A stretch of DNA of 64,000 nt from Bacillota bacterium (GTDB lineage Bacteria > Bacillota > Sulfobacillia > JAJZYS01 > JAJYTV01): the NCBI GenBank assembly GCA_021799275.1, contig JAJZAT010000001.1, positions 97,431 through 161,430 of the forward strand, in the 5' to 3' direction. The notes beneath the pieces were generated by a model. The model made no database searches. It saw nothing but the letters and a program-made list of their open reading frames with translations, and was not told the origin of the DNA. Made by a program: the position numbers and the translations under genes. Shown here piece after piece: positions 49,710 through 59,813 of the stretch. Within the stretch, counting starts at the first letter, position 1. Each line of letters begins with the position of its first letter.

Positions 49710-50801
49710 CTACTGAACCTTCGCGATCTGCGCCTCGCTCATCTTGACGATGGCCGACGGCAGCGGCAGGAAGTGGACCTGATCGAGGTAGGTCGGCTGG
49801 TTGCCGGTCGTGAGCGCCCAGGTGAGGAACTGGCGCACCGCCTTCGCGGTCCCGGGCGACGCCTGCTTCGCGTTCACGATCGCGTACTCGTAGTTGATGA
49901 TCGGGTAGGCTCCCTGCGCGGGGCCGTAGATCAGGGAGACGCGCTCGTCCTTCGGCGTCGTGCCGACGAGGCTCTGCGCCTCGGCGGAGATCGTCTGCGC
50001 GGTCGGCAGAAGGAACTGGCCGGCCTTGTTCTCGATTGCCGCGTAGCCGAGGCCGTCCTGCACAGCCTGGTTCAGGAACGAGATGCCGACGTAGGCGATG
50101 CCGCCCTTGTTCTGCTGCAGGGCCTCGACCATGCCGCCGTTGCCCGTCGCGCTGATCGAGCTCGGCACCGAGGGCCACGAGATCGTCGTGCCGTAGCCCG
50201 GTCCCTTGGGGGCGGCCCAGACCGCGGAATCCGAGAACGAGAGGTACTGCGAGAAGAGGAACGTGTCACCCGAGCCGTCCGAGCGGTGGATCGGCACGAT
50301 CTTGACGGCGGGCAGCTGCACGCCGGGGTTCAAGGCCTTGATCGCGGGGTCGTTCCACATCGTGATCTTGCCGGTGTAGATGCCGGCGAGCACCGGGCCG
50401 GAGAGGTGCAGGTGCTGCTGGTTGAGGCCGGGCAGGTTGTACATGATCTGCTGCGCCGAGATGGCGAGCGGGATGTTGAGCATGCCGGGATCGGCCTGCA
50501 TCTGCGCGTTGGCCATGTAGGCGTCCGAGGCGCCGATCTGCACGGTGCCGTTCACGGCGTCCGAGATGCCGGTGCCGGAGCCCGTGCCCTGCGGTGTGAT
50601 CTTGATGTCCTTGTGGCTCTTCGTATACGCGGGAGCCCAGATCTGGAAGAGCGGGTAGAGAAGCGTGGACCCCGTCTCCTGCAGCGACACCGGCCCTTGG
50701 CTCGTCGTCGTCGTCGTCGTGGAGCCGCAGCCCGCGAGCGTCAGGGCGAGCGCGACGAAAAGTGTCGCCGCAAGTCCGCCGCTGCGCATGGAAAACTGCA
50801 C
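49710..50801 (-). CDS. pstS: Phosphate-binding lipoprotein PstS
   Basis: A 363-residue exported lipoprotein. Signal peptide with lipobox LTLAGC, then a poly-Thr linker, and the phosphate-binding residues in ETGSTLLYPLFQIW, TGSGTGISDAVNGTVQIGASD and HRSDGSGDTFLFSQYL. Length normal. GTG 50801 has AGGGAGGG six bases ahead. First gene of pstS-pstC-pstA; a PhoP-box-like repeat lies just upstream. Confidence 0.96.
   Translation of the reverse strand: MQFSMRSGGLAATLFVALALTLAGCGSTTTTTTSQGPVSLQETGSTLLYPLFQIWAPAYTKSHKDIKITPQGTGSGTGISDAVNGTVQIGASDAYMANAQMQADPGMLNIPLAISAQQIMYNLPGLNQQHLHLSGPVLAGIYTGKITMWNDPAIKALNPGVQLPAVKIVPIHRSDGSGDTFLFSQYLSFSDSAVWAAPKGPGYGTTISWPSVPSSISATGNGGMVEALQQNKGGIAYVGISFLNQAVQDGLGYAAIENKAGQFLLPTAQTISAEAQSLVGTTPKDERVSLIYGPAQGAYPIINYEYAIVNAKQASPGTAKAVRQFLTWALTTGNQPTYLDQVHFLPLPSAIVKMSEAQIAKVQ
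50703..50720. repeat. Six CGT triplets in pstS
   Basis: Eighteen bases of perfect CGT repeat encode the Thr run directly behind the lipid-anchored Cys of PstS. Length changes by whole triplets would only alter the linker. Confidence 0.85.
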
Positions 50802-50830
50802 GCGTAGCCCTCCCTTGATCGTTCGGGAGC

Positions 50831-50862
50831 AGCATACACGCGCTCTGTTACGGCAAAGTTAA
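50831..50862 (-). promoter_or_regulatory. pstS promoter with candidate PhoP box
   Basis: On the minus strand TTAAC and GTAAC occur with an 11-base period (50862-50847) and are followed nine bases later by a -10-like TATGCT (50836-50831), 29 bases ahead of the start. The repeats sit where a -35 box would be, as expected for PhoP-activated promoters. Confidence 0.55.
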
Positions 50863-50889
50863 GCCACGCGACATCCTAGCGTAATGTGC

Positions 50890-52140
50890 CTAGGTTCCGC
50901 TCGACACGGCCTTTGCGGCCACTTCCGTCTTGCCGAACCAGAGCACGAGCAAAAACGCCACCAGCGAACTCCCAATGCTGACGAGGAACATCGCCTGATA
51001 GGCGCCGTGCGACACGGCGATCACCTGACCTGCGAGCGGTGCCGCCACCATCAGTCCAAGCGACTGCACGAGGTTCGCGTTGCCGTAGAGGGCGCCGTGC
51101 AGGTGCGCCGCCCGCTCCTGCGCGTCCGCCTCTCCGATGCCGCTTTGGCGCAGGTGCTGGCGCAGCATGTCGGCCGCGAGCGGATAGCTCGTCACCTGGA
51201 TGCCGCCCCAGGCGAGGCCCGCGACAAAGAGCAGCACGAACGCCTCCGTGACCGTCGTGAGCCAGAGCCCCGTCGACGCGGCGATGGCGAAAAGCACGAG
51301 CGTGGCGCCAAGCAGCAGGCGGGCGTCATGGCGCTCGTAGAGGCGGCCAAACCAGAGCGACACGAAAATGCCCGCCACCGTGAAGATCGACATGCCGAGC
51401 GCGGAGTCGAGGAGACTGCCATGCAGGGCGTGTTCCATGTAAGGCGTGAAGAAGCTCGCGATCGCCTCGAAACTGAGCCACCAGAGGCCCTGCGCCACGT
51501 AGTACTTCAGGAGCGCCGGGCTGCGCAGGGCGGCGGCGCTATGGCGCACGGGGCGCCTGATGGTCTCGGGACGCTCCTTCGCGGCGAACGCCGTCCAGAG
51601 GCCTCCCGCCAGGAGGATCGCGGCGCCGAGCACGAAGCCGAGCACGTGGCTGATCATCTCGTACACCAGCGGCACGACGAGGAACGCGATCAGGTTGCCA
51701 AGTGTCCAGAGGAGGTTCAGGATGCCCGACGCCTCGCCATAGTCCTTCTCCGCCACGCGGTCCGGCATCATGGCCTGGTAGGGCGTGGGACTGAGCTGCT
51801 GGAAGAAGTAGAAGAGCAACGTCGCCAGGACCGCGAGCGTCAAGCTCTTCGTCAGGTAGAAGAGCATCAGCATGATGGCCGCGCCCGGAAAGGCGACGAA
51901 GAGGTAGGGCCGGCGCCGGCCGATCCGTGTCGGCGTGCGGTCCGAAAGCCAGCCGGAGAGCGGGTTCAGCACGACGCCGAAAAGACCCTCGGCGCCGAGC
52001 ACCGAGCCGATGAGTTGCGTCGAGGGCGTCAGGGTGCCGAGCATCGCCGCGGTGAAGACCTTGTTCATGCCCCAGCCGACGTTGCGTCCGAGACCCGCGA
52101 GTCCGAGCACCCAAACAGAGCGGCGCTCGCGCTTGTCCAA
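50890..52140 (-). CDS. MFS transporter, GPH/SLC45-like
   Basis: A 416-residue, 12-helix transporter. Start LAGLGRNVGWGMNKVFTAA and loop GWLSDRTPTRIGRRRPYLFV, with its double Arg, resemble the glycoside-pentoside-hexuronide/sucrose transporter branch. Other marks are FFQQLSPTPYQAMMPD and LAWGGIQVTSYPLAADML. TTG 52140 has AGGAGGG six bases ahead. It lies 32 bases after the glycerophosphodiesterase gene and upstream of pstS, so it might import a phosphate-bearing or sugar compound; that is inference. Confidence 0.85.
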   Translation of the reverse strand: MDKRERRSVWVLGLAGLGRNVGWGMNKVFTAAMLGTLTPSTQLIGSVLGAEGLFGVVLNPLSGWLSDRTPTRIGRRRPYLFVAFPGAAIMLMLFYLTKSLTLAVLATLLFYFFQQLSPTPYQAMMPDRVAEKDYGEASGILNLLWTLGNLIAFLVVPLVYEMISHVLGFVLGAAILLAGGLWTAFAAKERPETIRRPVRHSAAALRSPALLKYYVAQGLWWLSFEAIASFFTPYMEHALHGSLLDSALGMSIFTVAGIFVSLWFGRLYERHDARLLLGATLVLFAIAASTGLWLTTVTEAFVLLFVAGLAWGGIQVTSYPLAADMLRQHLRQSGIGEADAQERAAHLHGALYGNANLVQSLGLMVAAPLAGQVIAVSHGAYQAMFLVSIGSSLVAFLLVLWFGKTEVAAKAVSSGT

Positions 52141-52172
52141 ATGTCAGCCCTCCTGTGACGTGCTGCCTCGCC

Positions 52173-52859
52173 TCAGCGGCGCTCCTTGCCCATGTGCTCG
52201 AGCAAGAGGTCCACGCGGTTGCTCGCGATGCCGTCGACGCCGATGTTTTGGCAATACTCGAATTCCTCCACGCTGTCCGCCGTCCAGATGGAAAGATGAA
52301 GGCCATGGGCATGGGCCGCTTCCACCTCTTCGCGGCTCACCGTCTCGAGCGCCGGCAGGAGGATCTGCGCCCCCGCCTTCTCGGCGAGGAGCCACGGCTC
52401 GATCGGCGCGCCGGCGTAGAGCACGCCCGCCGTGAGCCCGGGAACCGCCTGCGTCAAGGCCAGGATCAGGGCGTGGCCGAACGAGATCGGCCAGAGCCGC
52501 TCGCGCAGTTCGGGGCGCGATCGGTAGAGCGCAATGAGGCCAGGCACCGCTTCGGGCGTCTTCACTTCCACGACGACAGGCAACTGGACCGCCTCGAGCA
52601 CCTCCTCGAGGGTCGGGACCCGCTCGCCTTCGCCGGCATCGAGGGCCCTCAACTCCTGCAGGGTCCGCTCGCGCACGGGGCCCTTGCCGCTCGTCGTGCG
52701 GTCGAGCGTCGCGTCGTGGATGACGACAAGGGCGCCATCGCGGCTTCGATGCACGTCGCATTCCACCAGGTCGACGCCGAGTTCCTCAGCAGCTCTGAAC
52801 GCTCTCAGGGTGTTCTCCGGATGACGTCCCGAAAATCCACGGTGCGCAATCAGCCACAT
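52173..52859 (-). CDS. Glycerophosphodiester phosphodiesterase, cytoplasmic
   Basis: A 228-residue TIM-barrel enzyme splitting glycerophosphodiesters into glycerol-3-phosphate and an alcohol. Marks: IAHRGFSGRHPENTLRAF with catalytic His and Arg, ELGVDLVECDVHRSRDGALV with metal acids, VIHDATLDRTTSGKG with the second His, and GLHLSIWTAD near the end. No signal peptide, so it acts inside the cell. It and the transporter precede the pstSCA operon, fitting phosphate scavenging. Confidence 0.93.
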   Translation of the reverse strand: MWLIAHRGFSGRHPENTLRAFRAAEELGVDLVECDVHRSRDGALVVIHDATLDRTTSGKGPVRERTLQELRALDAGEGERVPTLEEVLEAVQLPVVVEVKTPEAVPGLIALYRSRPELRERLWPISFGHALILALTQAVPGLTAGVLYAGAPIEPWLLAEKAGAQILLPALETVSREEVEAAHAHGLHLSIWTADSVEEFEYCQNIGVDGIASNRVDLLLEHMGKERR

Positions 52860-52980
52860 GAATGTTTGCCACCTCGCCGCTCATTTCGCCTCACATCGGC
52901 TTGTTCCTGGCAAGACGGCGGTGCGTTGTCCCCGTGCGGTACAATGAGAGTCGAAAGAGGACGCCAGAGGGAGCCTTGGC

Positions 52981-53043
52981 ATGATGAAGAGCCCGCGGGA
53001 AACGATCGCGCCATGCCCCGCCGAGCTGGGCGGTGCCGCGTGA
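52981..53043 (+). CDS. Possible 20-residue leader peptide
   Basis: ATG ATG AAG with GAGGGAG seven bases ahead opens a 20-codon frame (MMKSPRETIAPCPAELGGAA) whose TGA overlaps the GTG of the next frame (GTGA). The arrangement suggests translational coupling. Such a short frame could also be chance. Confidence 0.4.
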   Translation: MMKSPRETIAPCPAELGGAA

Positions 53044-53276
53044 TCCCGCAACTCGATCCGAAGCTGCTGCGCCAGGTGCTGCTCGAGCTGCCGGACCGGC
53101 GCTGGGCCGCGCTCCTCACCGAGCGCTTCGGACTTGACGCGCCACCGGAGCAGGCCTCCGAGTTGCGCCTTCGCTATTACCCGGACCTGGACGAGCTCGC
53201 GTTCCGCAGACGGCTGAAGGCGGTCGAGGCAGAGGTCCTCGGGCGCATGGCCCAGCTCATGAGCCGACCCGAATGA
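53040..53276 (+). CDS. Small unknown protein, 78 residues
   Basis: A charged, probably helical cytoplasmic protein: IPQLDPKLLRQVLLELPDRR, then FGLDAPPEQASELRLRYYPD and AFRRRLKAVEAEVLGRM. No recognised family. Start GTG 53040, coupled to the leader frame; ATG 53013 (ten residues longer) is the alternative. A hairpin terminator follows seven bases after the stop. Divergent from the glycerophosphodiesterase gene. Confidence 0.55.
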   Translation: MIPQLDPKLLRQVLLELPDRRWAALLTERFGLDAPPEQASELRLRYYPDLDELAFRRRLKAVEAEVLGRMAQLMSRPE

Positions 53277-53282
53277 ATGCAG

Positions 53283-53315
53283 GCAGGGCCGCATCCAAGC
53301 CGGATGCGGCCCTGC
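53283..53315. terminator. Bidirectional terminator between small gene and copA
   Basis: A perfect 14-bp stem (53283-53296 with 53302-53315) and a five-base loop between convergent genes. Confidence 0.75.
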
Positions 53316-53353
53316 CCGCGCAGGAGCCTTGATACGCGCGCCGGCGCGGCCTT

Positions 53354-55816
53354 TCAGGCGGCCGGCCGGAACCGGCGCATCGGATCGACGCGGCGCAGCA
53401 GCGTCGAGTTCGTGGTAACGGAGACGGAGCTGAGCGCCATGGCCGCGCCCGCGATGACCGGGTTCAAGAGGCCGAAGGCCGCGAGGGGCACCCCGATCGA
53501 GTTGTAGACCAGCGCCCAGAACAGGTTCTGGCGGATCTTGGCAAGCGTCGTCCGGCTGAGGTCGATCGCCGCCACGACGCCGCGCAGGTCGCCCGACATC
53601 AGCGTGACGTCGGCCGCCTCGATGGCGACGTCGGTGCCGGTGCCGATCGCCATGCCGATGTCGGCGGTGGCCAGGGCCGGCGCATCGTTGATGCCGTCGC
53701 CCACCATCGCCGTGACGAGCTTCAGCTCCTGCAGCCGCCGCACTTCGTCGGCCTTGCGGGCAGGCAGCACCTCGGCGCGCACGTCCTCGGGCCCGATGCC
53801 CACCTGCCGCGCGATGGCCTCGGCGGTGCGCCGGTTGTCGCCGGTGATCATGAGGACGCGGATGCCCATCTCCTTCAAGGCGGCGATCGCCTCGCGGCTG
53901 CCCTCCTTGACGGTGTCGGCCACCACGATCGCCGCCAGGAGACGCTCCTCGTCCGCCAGCAGCATCGCCGTCTTGCCATCCGCCTCGAGCTTTTCGATGC
54001 GCTCGTCCGCGATGCCCAGATCGATGCCCTTCTGTGTCATCAGGGTCCGGTTCCCGAGCAGATAGAGGCGGCTCCCTACCGTCGCCTGCACGCCGCGCCC
54101 CGGCAGGGCCTTGAACCCGCCGGTCTCGGCCGGCGTCAGTCCCCGCGCCAAGGCGTGGTCGACGATGGCCGTCGCCAGGGGATGCTCCGAGCGACTCTCG
54201 AGCGCGAGCGCGAGGCCGAGCGCCTCGTCCTCCACGATATCAGCCAGCGTGAGGACGTCGGTCACCGTCGGCTTGCCGGTCGTGATGGTGCCCGTCTTGT
54301 CGAGCACGACGGCCTGCAGTGACCCCGTCCGCTCGAGGTGGCCGGCGGCCTTGAAGAGGATGCCCGCCTCCGCTCCGCGCCCGGAGCCCACCATCACCGC
54401 CGTCGGCGTCGCAAGTCCGAGCGCGCAGGGACAGGCGATGACGAGGACCGCGACGCCGGCCAGGATGGCGGGCGTCAGGTCGCGCGAGAGCGCGAACCAG
54501 AGCACGAACGTCACGATGGCGATGCCGATCACCGTCGGCACGAAATAGTTCGAGATGACGTCCGCCAGGCGCTGGATCGGCGCCTTCGAGCCCTGCGCCT
54601 CCTCCACGATGCGCACGATCTTCTGCAGGGCCGTGTCGCGCCCGACCTTCGTCGCGCGGAAGCGGAAGCTGCCCGTCTTGTTGATCGTGCCGCCAACCAC
54701 CTCGGACCCCTCGCGCTTCTCCTGCGGCAGGGGCTCGCCCGTGAGCATCGACTCATCCACCGCCGAGTAGCCGTCGAGGACCACCCCGTCGACCGGGATC
54801 CGCTCGCCGGGCCGGATGACGACCGTGTCTCCGACGCTCACGTCGTCGATCGGCACGTCGACCTCCTCCGCGCCGTGCGCGATCCTGGCGGTGCGCGGCT
54901 GGAGCCCAAGGAGGCTGCGGATCGCCTGGGACGTCCTGCCCTTCGCGATCGCCTCGAGCATCTTGCCGGTGATGACGAGCGTGATCAGGACGGCGCTCGT
55001 CTCGAAATAGGTGCCATGGCTCGGCCGCCCGCCCGTGAAGACGGCGGACAGGCTGAAGAGATAGGCGGCGGAGGTGCCGAGCGCCACCAGCACCGACATG
55101 TTCGCGTTGCGGTGCTTGAGGTTGTAGTAGGCGTCGACGTAGAACGTCATGCCGGGCCAGAACTGGACGACGCTGCCGAGGCCGAGCTGCAGCCAGTAGT
55201 TGCTGAGGACGCCGGTCACCGGCCCCCGGACGCCGGCCATCTCCAGTACCATCGCGACGAGCAGCGGCAGGGAGAGGAGGCCGGAAGCCCAGAGGAGCCG
55301 GCGCCAGTGGCGCGCCTCGCGGACCGAGGAGTCCTCTTTGGGACCGCCCTCCCCCGCGACCGCCGCGCCGTAGCCCACCGCGCGGATCGCGCGCACCATC
55401 TCGGCCGGCGTCACGCTGCTTTCGCTGTAGTCGACGAAGGCCGCGTTGGTGGCGAAGTTCACCTGCGCCGAGGCGATGCCCGGCAGACGGCCGAGCGCGT
55501 CCTCGATCGTCTTGACGCACGTCGCGCTGGTCATGCCCTCGATGTCGAGCTTGACCCGCTCCGTGTGCACGCCGTAGCCGCGGTCCTTGACCTCGGCGAT
55601 CATCCGCGGCAGATCCACCTGGTCCGCCTTGAAGCGCACGATGGCCTTGGCCGTCGCGAGGTTGACGCTGACGTCCAGCACCCCGGGCAGCTCCTCGAGC
55701 CCCTCCGTCACCGTCGCGACGCACATGGCGCAGGTCATGCCCTCGATGTCGAGCACGGCCCGGCTCGTCCCGGTGTCGCCCTCCGGCTCGTGGAGCCGGC
55801 GCGCCTCCTCCGCCAT
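53354..55816 (-). CDS. copA: Copper-exporting P1B-type ATPase
   Basis: An 820-residue Cu+ pump. Two N-terminal HMA domains: the first has the metal site GMTCAMC (about residues 25 to 31), the second reads GMTSATC, with the first Cys replaced by Ser. Eight membrane helices follow; the transport site is IACPCALG at about residue 460. The ATPase core has DKTGT (about 505), SEHPLA, and [12 protein letters not shown]. The end [12 protein letters not shown] is typical of CopA. It follows the YHS gene by 63 bases and probably shares its CsoR-like operator. Confidence 0.97.
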   Translation of the reverse strand: MAEEARRLHEPEGDTGTSRAVLDIEGMTCAMCVATVTEGLEELPGVLDVSVNLATAKAIVRFKADQVDLPRMIAEVKDRGYGVHTERVKLDIEGMTSATCVKTIEDALGRLPGIASAQVNFATNAAFVDYSESSVTPAEMVRAIRAVGYGAAVAGEGGPKEDSSVREARHWRRLLWASGLLSLPLLVAMVLEMAGVRGPVTGVLSNYWLQLGLGSVVQFWPGMTFYVDAYYNLKHRNANMSVLVALGTSAAYLFSLSAVFTGGRPSHGTYFETSAVLITLVITGKMLEAIAKGRTSQAIRSLLGLQPRTARIAHGAEEVDVPIDDVSVGDTVVIRPGERIPVDGVVLDGYSAVDESMLTGEPLPQEKREGSEVVGGTINKTGSFRFRATKVGRDTALQKIVRIVEEAQGSKAPIQRLADVISNYFVPTVIGIAIVTFVLWFALSRDLTPAILAGVAVLVIACPCALGLATPTAVMVGSGRGAEAGILFKAAGHLERTGSLQAVVLDKTGTITTGKPTVTDVLTLADIVEDEALGLALALESRSEHPLATAIVDHALARGLTPAETGGFKALPGRGVQATVGSRLYLLGNRTLMTQKGIDLGIADERIEKLEADGKTAMLLADEERLLAAIVVADTVKEGSREAIAALKEMGIRVLMITGDNRRTAEAIARQVGIGPEDVRAEVLPARKADEVRRLQELKLVTAMVGDGINDAPALATADIGMAIGTGTDVAIEAADVTLMSGDLRGVVAAIDLSRTTLAKIRQNLFWALVYNSIGVPLAAFGLLNPVIAGAAMALSSVSVTTNSTLLRRVDPMRRFRPAA

Positions 55817-55842
55817 CCGCTCACCCCGCTCCCTGAGAATCC

Positions 55843-55870
55843 CGGGGGGCCGCCCTGCGGCAGCCCCCCG
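55843..55870 (-). terminator. Intercistronic hairpin between YHS gene and copA
   Basis: CGGGGGGC (55843-55850) pairs with GCCCCCCG (55863-55870), with CGC/GCG-like pairing in the loop. No U tract on the minus strand; may reduce or stabilise copA mRNA. Confidence 0.45.
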
Positions 55871-55879
55871 AAGCGCTGT

Positions 55880-56059
55880 CTAGTGGTTGTGCATGTGCAT
55901 GCTCGGGTCGCCGCCGCCGCTCAGGAACTTCTCGGGGTCCTTGTCGAAGGCGTGCTTGCAGCCCGGTGCGCAGAAGTAGTAGGTCGTTCCCTCGTGCTCG
56001 CTCGTCCACTTGGCTGTCGCCTCGTCGACCTCCATCTTGCAAACCGGATCGATCGCCAT
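55880..56059 (-). CDS. YHS-domain metal-binding protein, 59 residues
   Basis: A short protein: MAIDPVCKMEVDEATAKWTS, then YYFCAPGCKHAFDKDPEKFL and a His/Met tail DPSMHMHNH. The DPVCKM...YYFC..GC pattern is the YHS domain found in or beside copper ATPases. The Cys, His and Met suggest metal binding, perhaps Cu+ delivery to CopA. ATG 56059 has GGGGAGG ahead. First gene of the copper operon. Confidence 0.9.
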   Translation of the reverse strand: MAIDPVCKMEVDEATAKWTSEHEGTTYYFCAPGCKHAFDKDPEKFLSGGGDPSMHMHNH

Positions 56060-56102
56060 TGCGCCTACCTCCCCAGCCTGGTCGTCCGCGGGTACGTCTC
56101 AC

Positions 56103-56119
56103 ATACCCCCATACGGTAT
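56103..56119. promoter_or_regulatory. CsoR-like operator upstream of the copper operon
   Basis: ATACCCCCATACGGTAT, an imperfect palindrome (outer ATACC/GGTAT) with a C tract, 44 bases ahead of the YHS start. It resembles CsoR copper-repressor sites. No csoR gene is in the window. Confidence 0.5.
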
Positions 56120-56244
56120 ATCCCGCGGCCCCATGATAGTACCCGGCACTAGTCTTGGCAAGCCACCGCGTCCCGTCAAACGGACCAGAAGAATGGACAT
56201 GGCGGCGCCGCCCCCGCGTTGGCGGAGGCGGCGCGGTGGGATGC

Positions 56245-57543
56245 TCAGCTGGCGGAGGCGGCCGCCTGGAAGGCCGTGGGCAGGGCACGGCGGACGATCT
56301 CGAGCTCCCTTTCGCCCAGGGCGAGCGACGGGAAGACAGCCTCGTTGGCCGCCGGCGGCAGCAGCACACCGGACTCGGCCATGGACTGCCAGAAGGCGCG
56401 GTAGCGTGGAATGGCGTTGCGCTCCGTGTCGGCCTGGTTGCGGACGGGTCCTTCGCAGAAGAAGGCGGAAAGCAGCCCTGGCACGCCTTGCACCGTGCAG
56501 GTCACGCCTTTGGCGGCGGCGGCGTCGCGCCACTCCCGCTCCAACATGCGGCCGAGTTCGTGCAGCCTTCGGTAACCGTCGGGATCGCGTTCGAGCTGCC
56601 GCAGCTGCGCGAGGCCCGCCGCCATGGCGATCGGACTGCCGGAGAGCGTGCCCGCCTGATAGACGTCGCCCTGCGGCGCGATGCGTTCCATGATGTCGCG
56701 CCGCCCCCCGTACGCCCCCACCGGCAGGCCGCCGCCGATCACCTTGCCGAGACACGTCAGGTCCGGGTCGATGCCGAACATCCCCTGCGCGCCGGAGAAG
56801 CCGACGCGAAAGCCCGTGATCACCTCGTCGAAGATGAGCAGGGCGCCATGCTCGCGCGTCACCGTCCTGAGGCCCGCGAGGTAGCCCTCGAGAGGCGGCA
56901 CGACGCCCATGTTGGCCGCGATCGGCTCGACGATCACGGCGGCGATGGCGTCGCCGCGCTCCTTGAACGCCTGCTCGACCGCGGGGAGATCGTTGTAGGG
57001 CAGGACGATCGTATCGGCCGCCACCTTGGCCGGCACGCCGGGCGAGACCGGCAGGGCCGAGAGCGCCGCCCCCGAACCCGCGCGGGCGAGCAGGGCGTCC
57101 ACGTGGCCGTGGTAGCAGCCGGCGAACTTGATGATCAGGTCCCGGCCCGTGAAGGCGCGGGCCAGCCGGATCGCGCTCATCGTGGCCTCGGTTCCCGACG
57201 AGACGAAGCGAACCTCGTCGACGGTGGGGAGGGCCGACGTGATCAGTTCGGCGAGTTCCACCTCGAGGCGGCTCGCGATGCCGAACGTGAGCGCACGCTC
57301 CGCCTGCTCCTTGATCGCCCCGACGACCGCCGGGTGGCCGTGGCCGAGAATCAGGGGGCCCCAGGAGCAGAGGAGGTCGACGTAACGGTTGCCGTCGGCG
57401 TCGTAGACGTACGCCCCCTCGCCGCGCTCGGCGAAGAGCGGATATGGTCGCACCTGGCGCATCGAGCGCACAGGGCTGTTCACGCCGCCGGGGGTCACCT
57501 CGCGGGCACGCTCGTAGAGAAGCCGCGACTGCTCGGTTGTCAT
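56245..57543 (-). CDS. hemL: Glutamate-1-semialdehyde 2,1-aminomutase
   Basis: A 432-residue PLP enzyme making 5-aminolevulinate for heme and other tetrapyrroles by the C5 pathway. Marks: REVTPGGVNSPVRSMRQV, RFVSSGTEATMSAIRLAR, FAGCYHGHVDALL, LIFDEVITGFRVG, and the PLP Lys in LGKVIGGGLPVGAYGG. ATG 57543 overlaps the peptidase gene by four bases (ATGA). Confidence 0.97.
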   Translation of the reverse strand: MTTEQSRLLYERAREVTPGGVNSPVRSMRQVRPYPLFAERGEGAYVYDADGNRYVDLLCSWGPLILGHGHPAVVGAIKEQAERALTFGIASRLEVELAELITSALPTVDEVRFVSSGTEATMSAIRLARAFTGRDLIIKFAGCYHGHVDALLARAGSGAALSALPVSPGVPAKVAADTIVLPYNDLPAVEQAFKERGDAIAAVIVEPIAANMGVVPPLEGYLAGLRTVTREHGALLIFDEVITGFRVGFSGAQGMFGIDPDLTCLGKVIGGGLPVGAYGGRRDIMERIAPQGDVYQAGTLSGSPIAMAAGLAQLRQLERDPDGYRRLHELGRMLEREWRDAAAAKGVTCTVQGVPGLLSAFFCEGPVRNQADTERNAIPRYRAFWQSMAESGVLLPPAANEAVFPSLALGERELEIVRRALPTAFQAAASAS

Positions 57544-58631
57544 GGCTTCACCACCTGCAGTTCGCGCGGATAGCTCGTCAGGACCTCGCCGCCCGTCTCC
57601 GTCACGAGCACGTCGTCCTCGATGCGGACGCCGCCCTTGGCCGGGAGGTAGATGCCGGGCTCGATCGTCAGGCACATGCCCGCCTTGAGCGGGTCAGCGC
57701 GCCCGGGCAGCAGATAGGGCTCCTCGTGCGCCTCGAGCCCGAGGCCGTGTCCGACGCGGTGCGGGAAGCGATCCCCGTAGCCGCTTGCCGCGATGTGCTC
57801 GCGTGCCGCGTGGTCGAGCGAACCCATCGCGGCGCCCGGCCTTGCGGCGGCGCGGCCTCGCCTCGCGGCCTCCTCCACCACCTCGTAGATGCGCCTCAGT
57901 TCCGGCTCGGGCTCGCCGAAGAAGAACGTGCGGGTCGTGTCGGACACGTAGCCCTCGTAGCGCAGTCCGATGTCGACGAGCACGATCTCGCCAGGCCTAA
58001 GCACGCGGTCGGTCGGGCCGCCGTGCGGCAGGGCGCTGCGCTCCCCGAACAGCACGATGCTGTCGAAGCCTGGCTCGCCGCCCAACTCGTCCCGCATGTA
58101 GCCTTCGATCGCCGCGGCCATCTGGCGCTCGCTGATGCCCTCACGGATCAGGCTCTTCGCGTACGCGGTCGCCTTGTCGAGCCGGCGGGCGGATTCGCGC
58201 AGAGCCGCAACCTCGTCCCGGTCCTTGCAGACCCGAAGGTCTCCGAGCATCCCGGTGATGTCCTCGAGTCCCGGCACCTGGAGCCCCGCCGCCGCCGCGA
58301 CGTCGAGCGCCCACGCGAGCGTGATGTGGCTTCGCTCGACGCCCAGGCGCCCACCGGCGGTGATGCGTCCCTCGAGGACATCGCGCGGCCGCACGCCATC
58401 CTCCACCGAGACGAACGGCAGCCCGATGCCGCCGAGGCGGCCACTCTCGAGCGCCGGGCCGAAAACGACGGCCTCGCCGTCTCTCGGCACGTAGAGCGCG
58501 AAGAACCGCTCATGCGGAAAGACGAAGGCGGAGGTGAGGTAGCCGATCTGCGTGGGACCCGTCACGAGTGCCGCGTCGAGCCCCGCCTTGGCAAGCTCCT
58601 GCTGCAGCGCGTGGATGCGCAATCCGTTCAC
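57540..58631 (-). CDS. Xaa-Pro peptidase (M24 family)
   Basis: A 363-residue dimetal peptidase acting on Pro-containing peptides (aminopeptidase P or prolidase type). Metal ligands: Asp in VLVDIGLRYEG and SDTTRT, His in HRVGHGLGLEAHEEP, Glu in LTIEPGIYLP and RIEDDVLVTE. An N-terminal creatinase-like domain comes first. GTG 58631. Its overlap with hemL makes them co-expressed, without an obvious shared pathway. Confidence 0.93.
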   Translation of the reverse strand: MNGLRIHALQQELAKAGLDAALVTGPTQIGYLTSAFVFPHERFFALYVPRDGEAVVFGPALESGRLGGIGLPFVSVEDGVRPRDVLEGRITAGGRLGVERSHITLAWALDVAAAAGLQVPGLEDITGMLGDLRVCKDRDEVAALRESARRLDKATAYAKSLIREGISERQMAAAIEGYMRDELGGEPGFDSIVLFGERSALPHGGPTDRVLRPGEIVLVDIGLRYEGYVSDTTRTFFFGEPEPELRRIYEVVEEAARRGRAAARPGAAMGSLDHAAREHIAASGYGDRFPHRVGHGLGLEAHEEPYLLPGRADPLKAGMCLTIEPGIYLPAKGGVRIEDDVLVTETGGEVLTSYPRELQVVKP

Positions 58632-58664
58632 ACTCCTCTTGCGTGGCCTGGGACGCCCACCGCT

Positions 58665-59720
<1,056 letters not shown>

Positions 59721-59813
59721 TTCCTTCCCTCCACGGGCAAAGCTGGGCCGGACGAGAGGGTCTGGCCCACTCGATCATACGTTTCATGGGGGCGCCCGTC
59801 CACGCGCGGACGT

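Noticed and set aside
54338-56152. 604-codon open frame on the + strand opposite copA
   Set aside because: Antisense of copA and the YHS gene; no motifs.
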